A stretch of 20,422 nucleotides of DNA from JAQGMV01 sp046597455 (GTDB lineage Bacteria; Pseudomonadota; Gammaproteobacteria; Burkholderiales; SG8-41), in contig JBKJKJ010000231.1 of the NCBI GenBank assembly GCA_046597455.1, positions 1 to 20,422 of the forward strand. The letters are read 5' to 3'. Positions within the stretch are counted from its first letter, which is position 1, and each line of letters starts with the position of its first letter. A program made the translations under genes and the position numbers. Below, in pieces: positions 7,717 to 14,751 of the stretch. Below the pieces are notes generated by a model. That model saw only the letters and a list, made by a program, of their open reading frames with translations. It had not been told where the DNA came from and ran no database searches.

Positions 7717-7772
7717 GAGCGAGGACCGGGCCCGTTACGTCCTACAGGACGTAACGGGCGAGGTCCTCGCTC
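7717..7772. repeat. 56-nt palindrome overlapping the hslU stop codon
   Basis: Nested inverted repeat: outer arms GAGCGAGGACC (7717-7727) and its complement (7762-7772), a symmetric 3-nt mismatch on each side, and inner 13-bp arms (7731-7743 and 7746-7758) around a 2-nt centre. The right half encodes the last nine codons of hslU, and the TAG is split around the centre. The left half is therefore an inverted copy of the gene's 3' end. It may also act as a transcription stop, but no U-tract follows. Confidence 0.85.
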
Positions 7773-9061
7773 TGCGCGAGATCCTTGAGCCGCTCATCGA
7801 CGAACGCCGCATCGATCACGATCGTCTCGCCCGAGCGTTTCGCTGCATTGAACGAAACGTCCTCGAGCAGGCGCTCCATGACCGTATAGAGCCTGCGCGC
7901 GCCGATATTTTCAGTCCTTTCGTTCACCTGCCACGCGATCTCGGCGAGGCGGCGTATCGAATCGGGCTTGAAATCGAGCGTCACGTTCTCGGTGGCGAGT
8001 AGCGCTTCGTACTGCCGCACGAGGCACGCGTCGGTATTCGTCAGTATCTGCTCGAAATCGGCGACGGACAGGCTCGCGAGCTCGACGCGTATCGGAAAGC
8101 GCCCTTGCAGCTCGGGTATCAGGTCCGACGGTTTGGAGAGATGAAACGCGCCGCTCGCGATGAACAGGATATGGTCGGTCTTGATCATCCCGTGCTTGGT
8201 CGAAACGGTCGTGCCTTCGACGAGCGGCAGCAGGTCGCGCTGCACGCCCTGGCGCGAGACGTCCGCGCCGTGAGACTCCTGCCGGGCGGCGATCTTGTCG
8301 ATCTCGTCCAGGAACACGATGCCGTTCTGCTCGACGTTGGCGAGCGCCTTCGCTTTCAGGTCTTCGTCGTTGACGAGCTTCGCCGCTTCTTCGTCGGTGA
8401 CGAGCTTCATCGCCTCCTTGATTTTCATCTTGCGCGAGCGCTTGCGCCCCTGCCCCAGGTTCTGGAACATGCCCTGGATCTGGGAGGTGAGGTCTTCCAT
8501 TCCCGGCGGCGCGAAAATCTCCATCTGCGGCGAAGTGGCGGACACCTCGATTTCGATTTCCTTGTCGTCCAGATCGCCTTCGCGCAGCTTCTTGCGGAAT
8601 TTCTGGCGCGTGAGCGTGTCGGTTTCGCTCGCCGTCGTGCCCGAGTAATCGCGAGCCGGCGGGAGGAGCACGTCGAGGATGCGGTCTTCGGCGGCGTCTT
8701 CGGCGCGGTGGCGCACTTCGCGTGTGGCGTGCTCGCGCGCATCCTTGATGGCCGTTTCGACGAGATCGCGAATGATCGTATCGACGTCGCGTCCCACGTA
8801 ACCGACTTCGGTGAATTTGGTGGCTTCGATTTTCACGAAAGGCGCATCGGCGAGGCGCGCGAGCCGGCGCGCGATCTCGGTCTTGCCCACGCCGGTCGGG
8901 CCGATCATCAGGATGTTCTTCGGGGTGATTTCCTGGCGCAGCGGATCGGTCACCTGCTGCCGGCGCCAGCGATTGCGCAATGCGACCGCGACCGCGCGCT
9001 TGGCGTCGCCCTGGCCGATGATGTGCTTGTCGAGCTCGTGTACGATTTCCTGGGGCGTCAT
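7742..9061 (-). CDS. hslU: ATP-dependent protease ATPase subunit HslU
   Basis: AAA+ unfoldase that caps the HslV peptidase and feeds it substrates in the cytoplasm. The 439 residues match the family. Walker A GPTGVGKT is at 54-61, the pore motif GYVGRDVD follows at 87-94, the intermediate (I) domain covers about 110-235, Walker B IVFLDEID is at 248-255, and sensor-2 GARRL lies in the C-terminal domain. The C-terminus (EDLARYVL) is the conserved tail that inserts into HslV. The ATG at 9061 lies 81 nt after the hslV stop, across an inverted heptamer-repeat spacer. The last nine codons form half of a 56-nt palindrome. Expression is probably driven by the heat-shock promoter upstream of hslV. Confidence 0.98.
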   Translation of the reverse strand: MTPQEIVHELDKHIIGQGDAKRAVAVALRNRWRRQQVTDPLRQEITPKNILMIGPTGVGKTEIARRLARLADAPFVKIEATKFTEVGYVGRDVDTIIRDLVETAIKDAREHATREVRHRAEDAAEDRILDVLLPPARDYSGTTASETDTLTRQKFRKKLREGDLDDKEIEIEVSATSPQMEIFAPPGMEDLTSQIQGMFQNLGQGRKRSRKMKIKEAMKLVTDEEAAKLVNDEDLKAKALANVEQNGIVFLDEIDKIAARQESHGADVSRQGVQRDLLPLVEGTTVSTKHGMIKTDHILFIASGAFHLSKPSDLIPELQGRFPIRVELASLSVADFEQILTNTDACLVRQYEALLATENVTLDFKPDSIRRLAEIAWQVNERTENIGARRLYTVMERLLEDVSFNAAKRSGETIVIDAAFVDERLKDLAQSEDLARYVL

Positions 9062-9070
9062 TTCAAGTGG

Positions 9071-9146
9071 GTGAGGCGTTAAGCGTGAGACGTGAGGGAG
9101 TACGGCGTTGTGCTTTACACCTCACGCCGGGCGCCTCACGCTTCAC
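9071..9146. repeat. Inverted heptamer-repeat element filling the hslV-hslU spacer
   Basis: Left arm 9071-9097 consists of heptamers GTGAGGC, GTTAAGC, GTGAGAC and GTGAGG. Right arm 9120-9146 contains CCTCACG, a degenerate block, CCTCACG and CTTCAC. The arms are complementary at 20 of 27 positions around a 22-nt centre. The right arm includes the hslV stop codon. It shares motif and position type with the element at 1951-2037. Confidence 0.75.
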
Positions 9147-9682
9147 AGGGTCTCGATGGTGTGCTGCTGATTCGTATAGATGCACAGGTCGCCGGCAATC
9201 GTGAGCGCTTTCTTGACGATCTCGGCCGGCGGCATATCGGTGTGATCCAGCAATGCACGCGCCGCCGCCTGCGCGTAAGGGCCGCCGCTCCCGATCGCGA
9301 TCAGCCCGAGCTCCGGCTCGAGCACGTCGCCATTGCCGGTGATGATGAGCGAAGTCTCGGCATCCGCGACCGCCAGCATGGCTTCCAGGCGGCGCAACAT
9401 GCGATCGGTGCGCCAGTCCTTCGCCAGCTCGACGGCGGAGCGGGTGAGATTGCCCTGGTGTTTCTCGAGCTTTGCTTCGAAGCGCTCGAACAGCGTGAAA
9501 GCGTCGGCCGTACCGCCTGCGAAACCGGCGACGATGCGATCCTGGAACAGCCGCCGCACTTTGCGCGCGCTGGCCTTGACGACGATATTGCCGAGCGTGA
9601 CCTGGCCGTCACCGCCCAGTGCGACCTGCTTGCCGCGCCGAACTGAAAGTATGGTCGTGCCGTGGAACGTTTCGTTGCTCAT
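9143..9682 (-). CDS. hslV: ATP-dependent protease proteolytic subunit HslV
   Basis: Proteasome-like threonine peptidase that forms a double hexamer capped by HslU. The 179 residues contain the N-terminal nucleophile motif GTTILSVRRG, so the active-site threonine is T9 after removal of an eight-residue leader (MSNETFHG). Further core motifs are GGDGQVTLG, AGFAGGTADAFTL and the late GSGGPYA. Unlike E. coli HslV, which loses only Met, this form needs leader cleavage; similar leaders occur in other proteobacteria. The ATG at 9682 has no clear Shine-Dalgarno. It is the first gene of hslVU, with a sigma-32 promoter about 83 nt upstream of the ATG. Confidence 0.98.
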   Translation of the reverse strand: MSNETFHGTTILSVRRGKQVALGGDGQVTLGNIVVKASARKVRRLFQDRIVAGFAGGTADAFTLFERFEAKLEKHQGNLTRSAVELAKDWRTDRMLRRLEAMLAVADAETSLIITGNGDVLEPELGLIAIGSGGPYAQAAARALLDHTDMPPAEIVKKALTIAGDLCIYTNQQHTIETL

Positions 9683-9737
9683 GAATGGGGAAGGGTAAGA
9701 CTGACGGTTTATACACTGGGGGCGGCAGGGACACGCA

Positions 9738-9760
9738 CAGGCGGAGGCCGGGACCGCCTG
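9738..9760 (-). promoter_or_regulatory. 5'-end stem-loop of the hslVU mRNA
   Basis: A 7-bp perfect stem (9738-9744 with 9754-9760) and 9-nt loop, lying right at the transcription start expected from the sigma-32 promoter (about 9758). A stem-loop in the 5'UTR is known to matter for E. coli hslVU mRNA. The same role here is inferred from position alone. Confidence 0.5.
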
Positions 9761-9764
9761 AAGG

Positions 9765-9792
9765 AGATGGGGCCAAACCGCCGGGACTCAAG
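9765..9792 (-). promoter_or_regulatory. Sigma-32 (heat-shock) promoter of hslVU
   Basis: On the minus strand the -35 CTTGAG (9792-9787), a 14-nt spacer and the -10 CCCCATCT (9772-9765) are an almost exact match to the sigma-32 consensus CTTGAA-N13/14-CCCCATNT. The predicted start gives a 5'UTR of about 75 nt to the hslV ATG. A TATAAT at 9801-9796 may be a separate sigma-70 -10 without a good -35. Confidence 0.85.
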
Positions 9793-9820
9793 TGAATTAT
9801 ACGCCCGGCCCCCGACCGCC

Positions 9821-10600
9821 TCAGCCGGGGACACGCGCGGCCGCGATCCCGACGCGCGGGCTCATGGCGAATACGGGGATCGCAAGGGCCACCATCACCC
9901 ATACGATCGCAGGCCCCGTGGGAAGGTCGGTAAAAGCCGAAACGACCAGGCCGAGCACGTAGCCGGAAGCGCTCACCGCATACGCGGCAGCCATGCGGTA
10001 TCGCCCTATTCTGCGCGTGGCGAGCGCCGGGACGATGAGGGTCGTGAACACCAGATAAAGTCCGACCAGCTGGACCGAAATCGTCACCGCCACGGCAAAA
10101 ATAAGATAGAAACCCACGCTTCCGCCTGGCGAGCGGCGAATCGCCAGAACCGCCAGCAAAACCGCGTACACGAGCGCGACGATCGGAAGTCGCGCCGGCG
10201 TCACCCACAGGATCTGACCGACGAGCAATTCCTTCAGATGCTCGCCCCCATGCGGATTGCTCGCGAGTAACAGCAACGCTGCGCACGCGGCGAGCACGAA
10301 AGTCACGCCGATCATGGCTTCCTGCACCTCAGGCCACCGCTTGTCTGTCCACGTCAGCAGGAGCGCGCCCGCGAGCGCGGCAGCGAGCGCACACGCCTGC
10401 ACCGCCCACCCCTGAGGCTCGAGCCCCGCCCAATCCGCGAACACGACACCGAGTCCGGCAATCTGCGCGATGGCGAGATCGATGAATACGATTCCGCGCT
10501 TGAGAACCTGAGCGCCGAGCGGTACGTGGGTCGACGTGATCAGCAGCCCCGCGATGCACGCGGGCCAGAGTATGGTCCAGTCGAGCGCGGCGGGATTCAT
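9821..10600 (-). CDS. Metal ABC transporter permease, ABC-3/ZnuB family
   Basis: Inner-membrane permease of a manganese/zinc-type (cluster 9) ABC importer, 259 residues, close to ZnuB length. About eight hydrophobic helices are visible, and the IDLAIAQIAGLGVV segment and LVGLYLVFTTLIVPALATRR near the C-terminus are typical of ABC-3 permeases. The start is the ATG at 10600, which overlaps the stop of the binding-protein gene (ATGA), so the two are translationally coupled. A longer frame upstream is only the shadow of that gene. No ZnuC-type ATPase follows; the next gene is hslV with its own promoter. Zinc is the most likely substrate from the neighbours, but this is inference. Confidence 0.88.
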   Translation of the reverse strand: MNPAALDWTILWPACIAGLLITSTHVPLGAQVLKRGIVFIDLAIAQIAGLGVVFADWAGLEPQGWAVQACALAAALAGALLLTWTDKRWPEVQEAMIGVTFVLAACAALLLLASNPHGGEHLKELLVGQILWVTPARLPIVALVYAVLLAVLAIRRSPGGSVGFYLIFAVAVTISVQLVGLYLVFTTLIVPALATRRIGRYRMAAAYAVSASGYVLGLVVSAFTDLPTGPAIVWVMVALAIPVFAMSPRVGIAAARVPG

Positions 10601-11508
10601 CTGGTGAGAACCAGCAGGCGGTCGAGCGTGTCGTCGAAAAGACCGAAGAGATCCTTCGCCTTCTCGGTGCCGCCGACGGTGAACGGCAACTGGATGATCG
10701 GCATCTTGGTGCGGGCGGAAAGCCATTCCGCAGGCCGCGGATCGTTGTAGGCGGAGCGCATCACCGCTTTGGCCGGATCTTTTGCGAGGCGCGCGACCAG
10801 CTCGGACAGGTGAGCGGTGGATGGCGGAATCCCCGGCTTGGGCTCGAGGGCCGCAGCCTCGCGCATGCCGAGCCAGCTGAGCAGGTAAGTCAGATCGCGG
10901 TGGTAGACGACGACGCTGATGCCCCTCAACGGCGCGCCTTCTTTTTCCCAGCGCGCGCTCGCCTGCGACCAGCGGGCGAGGAAATCACTGAGGCGGCGCT
11001 GGTAATGCGCGGCTTCCGCGCGATCGATCTCACCCATGCGATTGGCCAGCGCAGTCGCGATTTTCGCGATATTGCGCGGGTCGAGGTGTACATGCGGATT
11101 ACCGGCTGCATGGATGTCACCCATCGAGCGGTCGAGGCGCTGCGGCACGTCGAGCAGAACGAGCTGCCTCGCCGCTTCGAAATTGCCGGGCGTTCCGGGC
11201 TGGATGCGCGAATTCCCGGACTGCGACTGCACGAGCGGCAGCCAACCGATTTCCAGATCCGCGCCCGTGCACACCAGCAGGTCGGCGCTGCGGGCACGCG
11301 CGATGAGGCTGGGACGTGCCTCGATGCGATGCGGGTCCTGCAGCGCCGTCGTCGCGACATAGACGCTGCCTTTGTCCCCGGCGAGCTCCTTCGCGAGCGC
11401 ACCCCACTCGGGCTCGCACGCGAATATGTTCAGCGCGGCAGACGCCGTGCTCGACGCGAAGAACGCGAGCAGCACGACTGCGCGTACAGCGTCGATTCGA
11501 TGTTTCAT
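10597..11508 (-). CDS. Periplasmic metal-binding protein of an ABC importer, ZnuA-like
   Basis: Cluster A-I solute-binding protein that captures Zn(II) or Mn(II) in the periplasm and hands it to the permease. The 303 residues carry a signal peptide (cleavage likely after TASA, residue 24). Candidate ligands sit in the expected motifs: H60 in DPHRIEARPS, H139/H141 in NPHVHLDP, H203 in VVYHRDL, and the acidic D256 in YNDPRP. It lacks the long His-rich loop of classical ZnuA. The ATG at 11508 was chosen because GGAGAG precedes it at good spacing and the signal peptide starts there. The gene follows the outer-membrane protein gene after 110 nt holding two hairpins and is coupled to the permease by an ATGA overlap. 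Confidence 0.88.
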   Translation of the reverse strand: MKHRIDAVRAVVLLAFFASSTASAALNIFACEPEWGALAKELAGDKGSVYVATTALQDPHRIEARPSLIARARSADLLVCTGADLEIGWLPLVQSQSGNSRIQPGTPGNFEAARQLVLLDVPQRLDRSMGDIHAAGNPHVHLDPRNIAKIATALANRMGEIDRAEAAHYQRRLSDFLARWSQASARWEKEGAPLRGISVVVYHRDLTYLLSWLGMREAAALEPKPGIPPSTAHLSELVARLAKDPAKAVMRSAYNDPRPAEWLSARTKMPIIQLPFTVGGTEKAKDLFGLFDDTLDRLLVLTR

Positions 11509-11527
11509 GACTTCTCTCCATGGCGCT

Positions 11528-11550
11528 GCCCTTCGAACCGAGGGAAGGGC
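11528..11550 (-). promoter_or_regulatory. Hairpin in the leader of the ZnuA-like gene
   Basis: GCCCTTC (11528-11534) pairs with GAAGGGC (11544-11550) over 7 bp with a 9-nt loop, directly upstream of the Shine-Dalgarno of the binding-protein gene. It could tune translation or mRNA stability within the operon. No known riboswitch class is recognised. Confidence 0.35.
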
Positions 11551-11594
11551 GGTAACAGGAGGGAAACTTGGGTTCCCCCGCTGCTTGTAATCGG
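11538..11594 (+). repeat. 57-nt dispersed palindromic element, copy B
   Basis: Same length and block order as 7655-7711: CCGA, GGTAACAGG, GAGGGAAAC, TTGGGTT, then CCCC and a closing CGG. The hairpin is less perfect than in copy A. It lies between the outer-membrane protein gene and the ZnuA-like gene. Confidence 0.6.
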
Positions 11595-11618
11595 TAATGC
11601 TTCTGGCGGGATGCTGCA

Positions 11619-13049
11619 TCAGAAGCGGTGCGCACCATGCGGCCCCAGGCTGTGGATGTATTGAAGAAGGATCTGATTGTCGGTGACGCCGAGGCGCGAT
11701 TTGTCAGAAGCGAGTTGCAGCCGCAGCCGGCTGAATTCGCTGGGATTGAACTCGAGCATGGCTGTGTTGCGCGTGGGATTGTGGGGCGCGAGCAGGGGAA
11801 AGTCCGCCAGCACCGGTCCGATGCCGTTGTTCACCACCCCGATATCGACCGAGCTGCGGCGCAGCGCGTCGTAGCGATAACCGACCCGCCATCGCGGCAT
11901 GAACTGATAGACGCCCTGGGCATACCATCCGGACTGCGCGGTCCGGAAATAATCGGTCAACGCGGCGCCTGCGGTGTCGTAGGTGAGATCACCGTTCTGG
12001 CGCACGCGGAAGTATTCACCCTGAAGCTTGAAGTTGGTATAGGTCGAGTTACCGTTCGGCGACCATTTCACGACGCCATCGACGATCCACAGTCGAGATG
12101 TGCCGGTGAACCCATTGGTCACCGTCGCGGCCGACGCATTCACGTCGTCGTAGGTCCGGTTGCGCGCGCCGGCCCTCAGATACGACACCCCGGCGCGCCA
12201 TGCGTAACTTTCGCCGATGTCACCGCCGAGGTGAGCGAAAAGCGCTGCAGAGCCCGCACCGTTCTTGTTCCGGTCCGAACCGGGAAAAGCCTCACCGCTC
12301 GCGAGCTCCCCGCCCAGCTCGAGAAAAACCGGCGTGGGGGCCACCCAGCGCAGCTGCAAACCGTCCTGGCGGTAGCGCCCCCCGAGGAATGCCTTGTGCG
12401 GCAATGACGTGTCCTGGAAATCCCAGGCATGCTGATGGATCTCGTTCTGGTAGCCGACGCCGGACAGGAATCGCCCGCCTTTGAGCGTCAATCCGCCCGG
12501 CAGCGCGAGCGTCTGGAAATAGGCTTCTTCGACTTCGATCGTGTTTCCCGGGGTGAGTGCGCCGATGAGCGCGCCGCGGAAGTACGGATCGATGTTGGCG
12601 GTAATCACCAGCTCGCTTTCGCCCACGCCGAAACTGCGCCGGGGCGGCCCGACTTCACCGCCCGAAGGCACGAATCCCGTGATCGCAAAGTTGTTCGGGT
12701 CCTGCGAGGTGCGCGCGTAGGTGCCCTGCAGGATGAGCGAAACACCCGGATTGAATGCGCTCGCCGACGTCGGGGCTTTTGCGGCCACCACGGCAGCTTC
12801 GACCTGTGTCGCGCTTTTCTCCGCGCGTTTCTCAGCTTCGCCGGCGCGCCCTTCGGCTTGCGTCAGACGCTTCTCGAGCGCCTGCATGCGCTCTTCGTAG
12901 GCGCGTTGTAGCTGCTTCATTTCGTCGCGCACGCGCGCGAGCTCCGACGACTGTGCGGCGTCCTGCGCGAACGCAGGCACCGGGACTGCAAATGCGCTCA
13001 GCAATGCCGGGACGGCGATCGCTGAAGCAGCAGATGGTGCTTTGACCAT
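11619..13049 (-). CDS. Outer-membrane beta-barrel protein with N-terminal coiled coil, in metal-uptake cluster
   Basis: The 476-residue precursor has a signal peptide (cleavage likely AFA-Q at 28/29), a charged coiled coil (about 34-86) and then a beta-rich region with alternating aromatic and polar residues ending in Arg-Phe. A terminal Phe is the usual BAM signal of outer-membrane barrels. The coiled coil before a barrel recalls trimeric porins that anchor to peptidoglycan, but no SLH domain is seen. No TonB box or plug domain is visible, so it is not a typical TonB-dependent receptor. The ATG at 13049 follows GGGGAGAG. Position directly upstream of ZnuA/ZnuB-like genes suggests passage of a metal or metal complex across the outer membrane (inference). 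Confidence 0.75.
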   Translation of the reverse strand: MVKAPSAASAIAVPALLSAFAVPVPAFAQDAAQSSELARVRDEMKQLQRAYEERMQALEKRLTQAEGRAGEAEKRAEKSATQVEAAVVAAKAPTSASAFNPGVSLILQGTYARTSQDPNNFAITGFVPSGGEVGPPRRSFGVGESELVITANIDPYFRGALIGALTPGNTIEVEEAYFQTLALPGGLTLKGGRFLSGVGYQNEIHQHAWDFQDTSLPHKAFLGGRYRQDGLQLRWVAPTPVFLELGGELASGEAFPGSDRNKNGAGSAALFAHLGGDIGESYAWRAGVSYLRAGARNRTYDDVNASAATVTNGFTGTSRLWIVDGVVKWSPNGNSTYTNFKLQGEYFRVRQNGDLTYDTAGAALTDYFRTAQSGWYAQGVYQFMPRWRVGYRYDALRRSSVDIGVVNNGIGPVLADFPLLAPHNPTRNTAMLEFNPSEFSRLRLQLASDKSRLGVTDNQILLQYIHSLGPHGAHRF

Positions 13050-13075
13050 GGCTCTCTCCCCTCAACATGTCGAAT

Positions 13076-13097
13076 GCCGCGACCTGCGGGTCGCGGC
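13076..13097. promoter_or_regulatory. Perfect hairpin between the small His-rich gene and the outer-membrane protein gene
   Basis: GCCGCGACC (13076-13084) and GGTCGCGGC (13089-13097) form a 9-bp perfect stem with a 4-nt loop in the 55-nt spacer. No T-run follows on either strand, so processing, stabilisation or partial attenuation is more likely than full termination. Confidence 0.5.
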
Positions 13098-13104
13098 CCC
13101 TATG

Positions 13105-13470
13105 TCAGAGGAGAGCCGGCGGGCCGCGCGAACGCGGTGTGAGAATCTGGAGTGTGGCGAACGCATCGTGAGCATGCGCCGGGGTTTGAGACGCGGTTTT
13201 TTCAACCGCGAAGTCATGAGCGCCGGGCGCGCCGCCGCCGAGCACTTGTCCGAAAACCGCATCGAGCACGCACAGCTTCGACGCCTCGCGCGAAACGGGC
13301 CGATCCCGCTGTTGCTCGTCGGCACGCTCGTGCTTCGCGGGCACCTGGTGCGCCGCGTGCCACACCGCATGGGCGAGACCGGCGTGCTGCGCGAAGAGCA
13401 GCAGCGCGCAAGCGAGCTGCAGCAGCGCTCGCTTGTAACCATCTGACGATCTCGAAGTGGGGAATCTCAT
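13105..13470 (-). CDS. Small secreted His-rich protein, DUF2946-like
   Basis: The 121 residues have an N-terminal hydrophobic segment (about 15-33, likely signal peptide or anchor). Eight histidines follow or overlap it (H29, H34, H38, H41, H47, H85, H99, H101), with cysteines at 21 and 67. The KLCVLDAVFGQVLGG core and the SRGPPALL C-terminus resemble small DUF2946-type proteins found near metal genes in Betaproteobacteria. That assignment is from memory of the family pattern and is moderate at best. The His content and neighbours suggest metal binding in the periplasm. The start is the ATG at 13470, without a clear Shine-Dalgarno. It lies 75 nt after the FtsX-like permease gene and 55 nt before the outer-membrane protein gene. 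Confidence 0.6.
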   Translation of the reverse strand: MRFPTSRSSDGYKRALLQLACALLLFAQHAGLAHAVWHAAHQVPAKHERADEQQRDRPVSREASKLCVLDAVFGQVLGGGAPGAHDFAVEKTASQTPAHAHDAFATLQILTPRSRGPPALL

Positions 13471-13545
13471 GGCAAGGCAGTCCGACTACCGATACGTTAG
13501 CGCCGCCAGTGAAGCTTGTCCACGCCGGCAGTGCTCAAGAGTTGT

Positions 13546-14751
13546 TCAGCCCCGCGCCAGAACCTGGGTCACGTCGAGCTCATGTGCCCGCCACGCGGGG
13601 AGCAGTGCCGCGAGCATTCCCACCGCCAGGGCGCCGCCCACGACCCAAAGCTCATGGATGCTCCACATCCAGCCGGTGACCCCCACCTGCTCGAAGCGAA
13701 ATGCAAAACCCAGCACGGAAGTCAGGATATGGCCGAGCAGCACGCCCGATGCCGTTCCCATGGCGGCCAGGAGGACGCCCTCGAACAGCAACAGCGCCAT
13801 GAGCCGGCGCGGGCTTGCGCCGAGTGCGCGCATGATCGCGAGATCGTAGCGGCGCTCGCTGAGTGCGCCATACAGCGCGATGAACACCGAGAGCCCGGCA
13901 GCAATCACGAGCACCACGGCGAAGCTGCGCAGGAGCTGCACGCCCACGACGAGCACGCCGAACAGCCCCGCGGTCTCGACGCCGGGCGAGACCGCCTGCA
14001 ACCGGTGCGATGAATTGATCTCACGCGTAAGCGCGACGCCCGCTTCGGGCGATGCGGCTTGAATCAGGAGCGCGCTGATTGCCCTGCCGCCGTCCACCGG
14101 CGGCTCCCTGATCAATCCGTCTTCGCTCTCCCCCGTGTCCGCGTGCTGTGACCAGACACTCTCGATATCGGTCGCGATGATGCGGTCGAGAACCGTGCCC
14201 GTCGGCCATAGCACACCGACAACCCGATAGGGCTCGGGGTGCACGGCCATCGCCGCCGGTCCCCCGCCGTGCCGCGTGCTGAACGTGGAGCCGACCCGCA
14301 ACCCGGCGCGGGCCGCGGCCTCCGATCCCACCACCGCCTCGAACGGAGACCGCCAGAATTGCCCCGTGCGCAATCGGGCCCGGTAATGGGTCAGGTAATC
14401 CGCGGTCGTTCCAACCACACGCACTCCGAGGTAGTCGTCAGGCACCCCAATCGGAATCGCTTTCCTCACCTCGGACCGGGCCATGATCGCCTGCGCATCG
14501 CCCCACGCGATCCCGGCGACCGGCTGATCGATCTGATACACGCTCGAGAGAATGAGCTGCAGCGGGCTGCCTTTCGCACCCGCCACGAGGTCGATGCCGC
14601 GCGAATCGATATACAGGCGTTCCTCCAGCTGCTCGGATGTCAGCACCAGCATCGTGATCGCGGCCACGGCGAAAGCCAGCAGAACCACGTTGAGCACGGC
14701 CCTCGATTTTCTCGCGCGCAGGTACGAAACACTGATGCTCGCCAGGTTCAT
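13546..14751 (-). CDS. FtsX/MacB-type ABC transporter permease
   Basis: Inner-membrane permease of the type VII (MacB/LolC/FtsX) ABC superfamily, 401 residues. Layout: one transmembrane helix near 19-37, a large periplasmic domain (about 40-260) and three C-terminal helices (about 272-298, 318-345 and 365-388). The segment ERRYDLAIMRALGAS after the second helix is the conserved FtsX coupling region. The periplasmic start SRGIDLVAGAKGSPLQLILSS resembles permeases such as P. aeruginosa PA4065 and Vibrio ZrgC, which belong to zinc-regulated operons (established knowledge; homology judged by eye). The ATG at 14751 overlaps the stop of the ATPase gene (ATGA), so the two form one transporter. The substrate is unknown. 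Confidence 0.88.
   Translation of the reverse strand: MNLASISVSYLRARKSRAVLNVVLLAFAVAAITMLVLTSEQLEERLYIDSRGIDLVAGAKGSPLQLILSSVYQIDQPVAGIAWGDAQAIMARSEVRKAIPIGVPDDYLGVRVVGTTADYLTHYRARLRTGQFWRSPFEAVVGSEAAARAGLRVGSTFSTRHGGGPAAMAVHPEPYRVVGVLWPTGTVLDRIIATDIESVWSQHADTGESEDGLIREPPVDGGRAISALLIQAASPEAGVALTREINSSHRLQAVSPGVETAGLFGVLVVGVQLLRSFAVVLVIAAGLSVFIALYGALSERRYDLAIMRALGASPRRLMALLLFEGVLLAAMGTASGVLLGHILTSVLGFAFRFEQVGVTGWMWSIHELWVVGGALAVGMLAALLPAWRAHELDVTQVLARG

Noticed and set aside
8105..9082. Plus-strand open frame (325 codons) opposite hslU
   Set aside because: Antisense shadow of a clearly conserved hslU; the composition is biased and no motif is seen.
10601..10726. Upstream extension of the ABC-3 permease
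   Set aside because: It overlaps the binding-protein gene in another frame. The ATGA overlap at 10597-10600 gives a better start.
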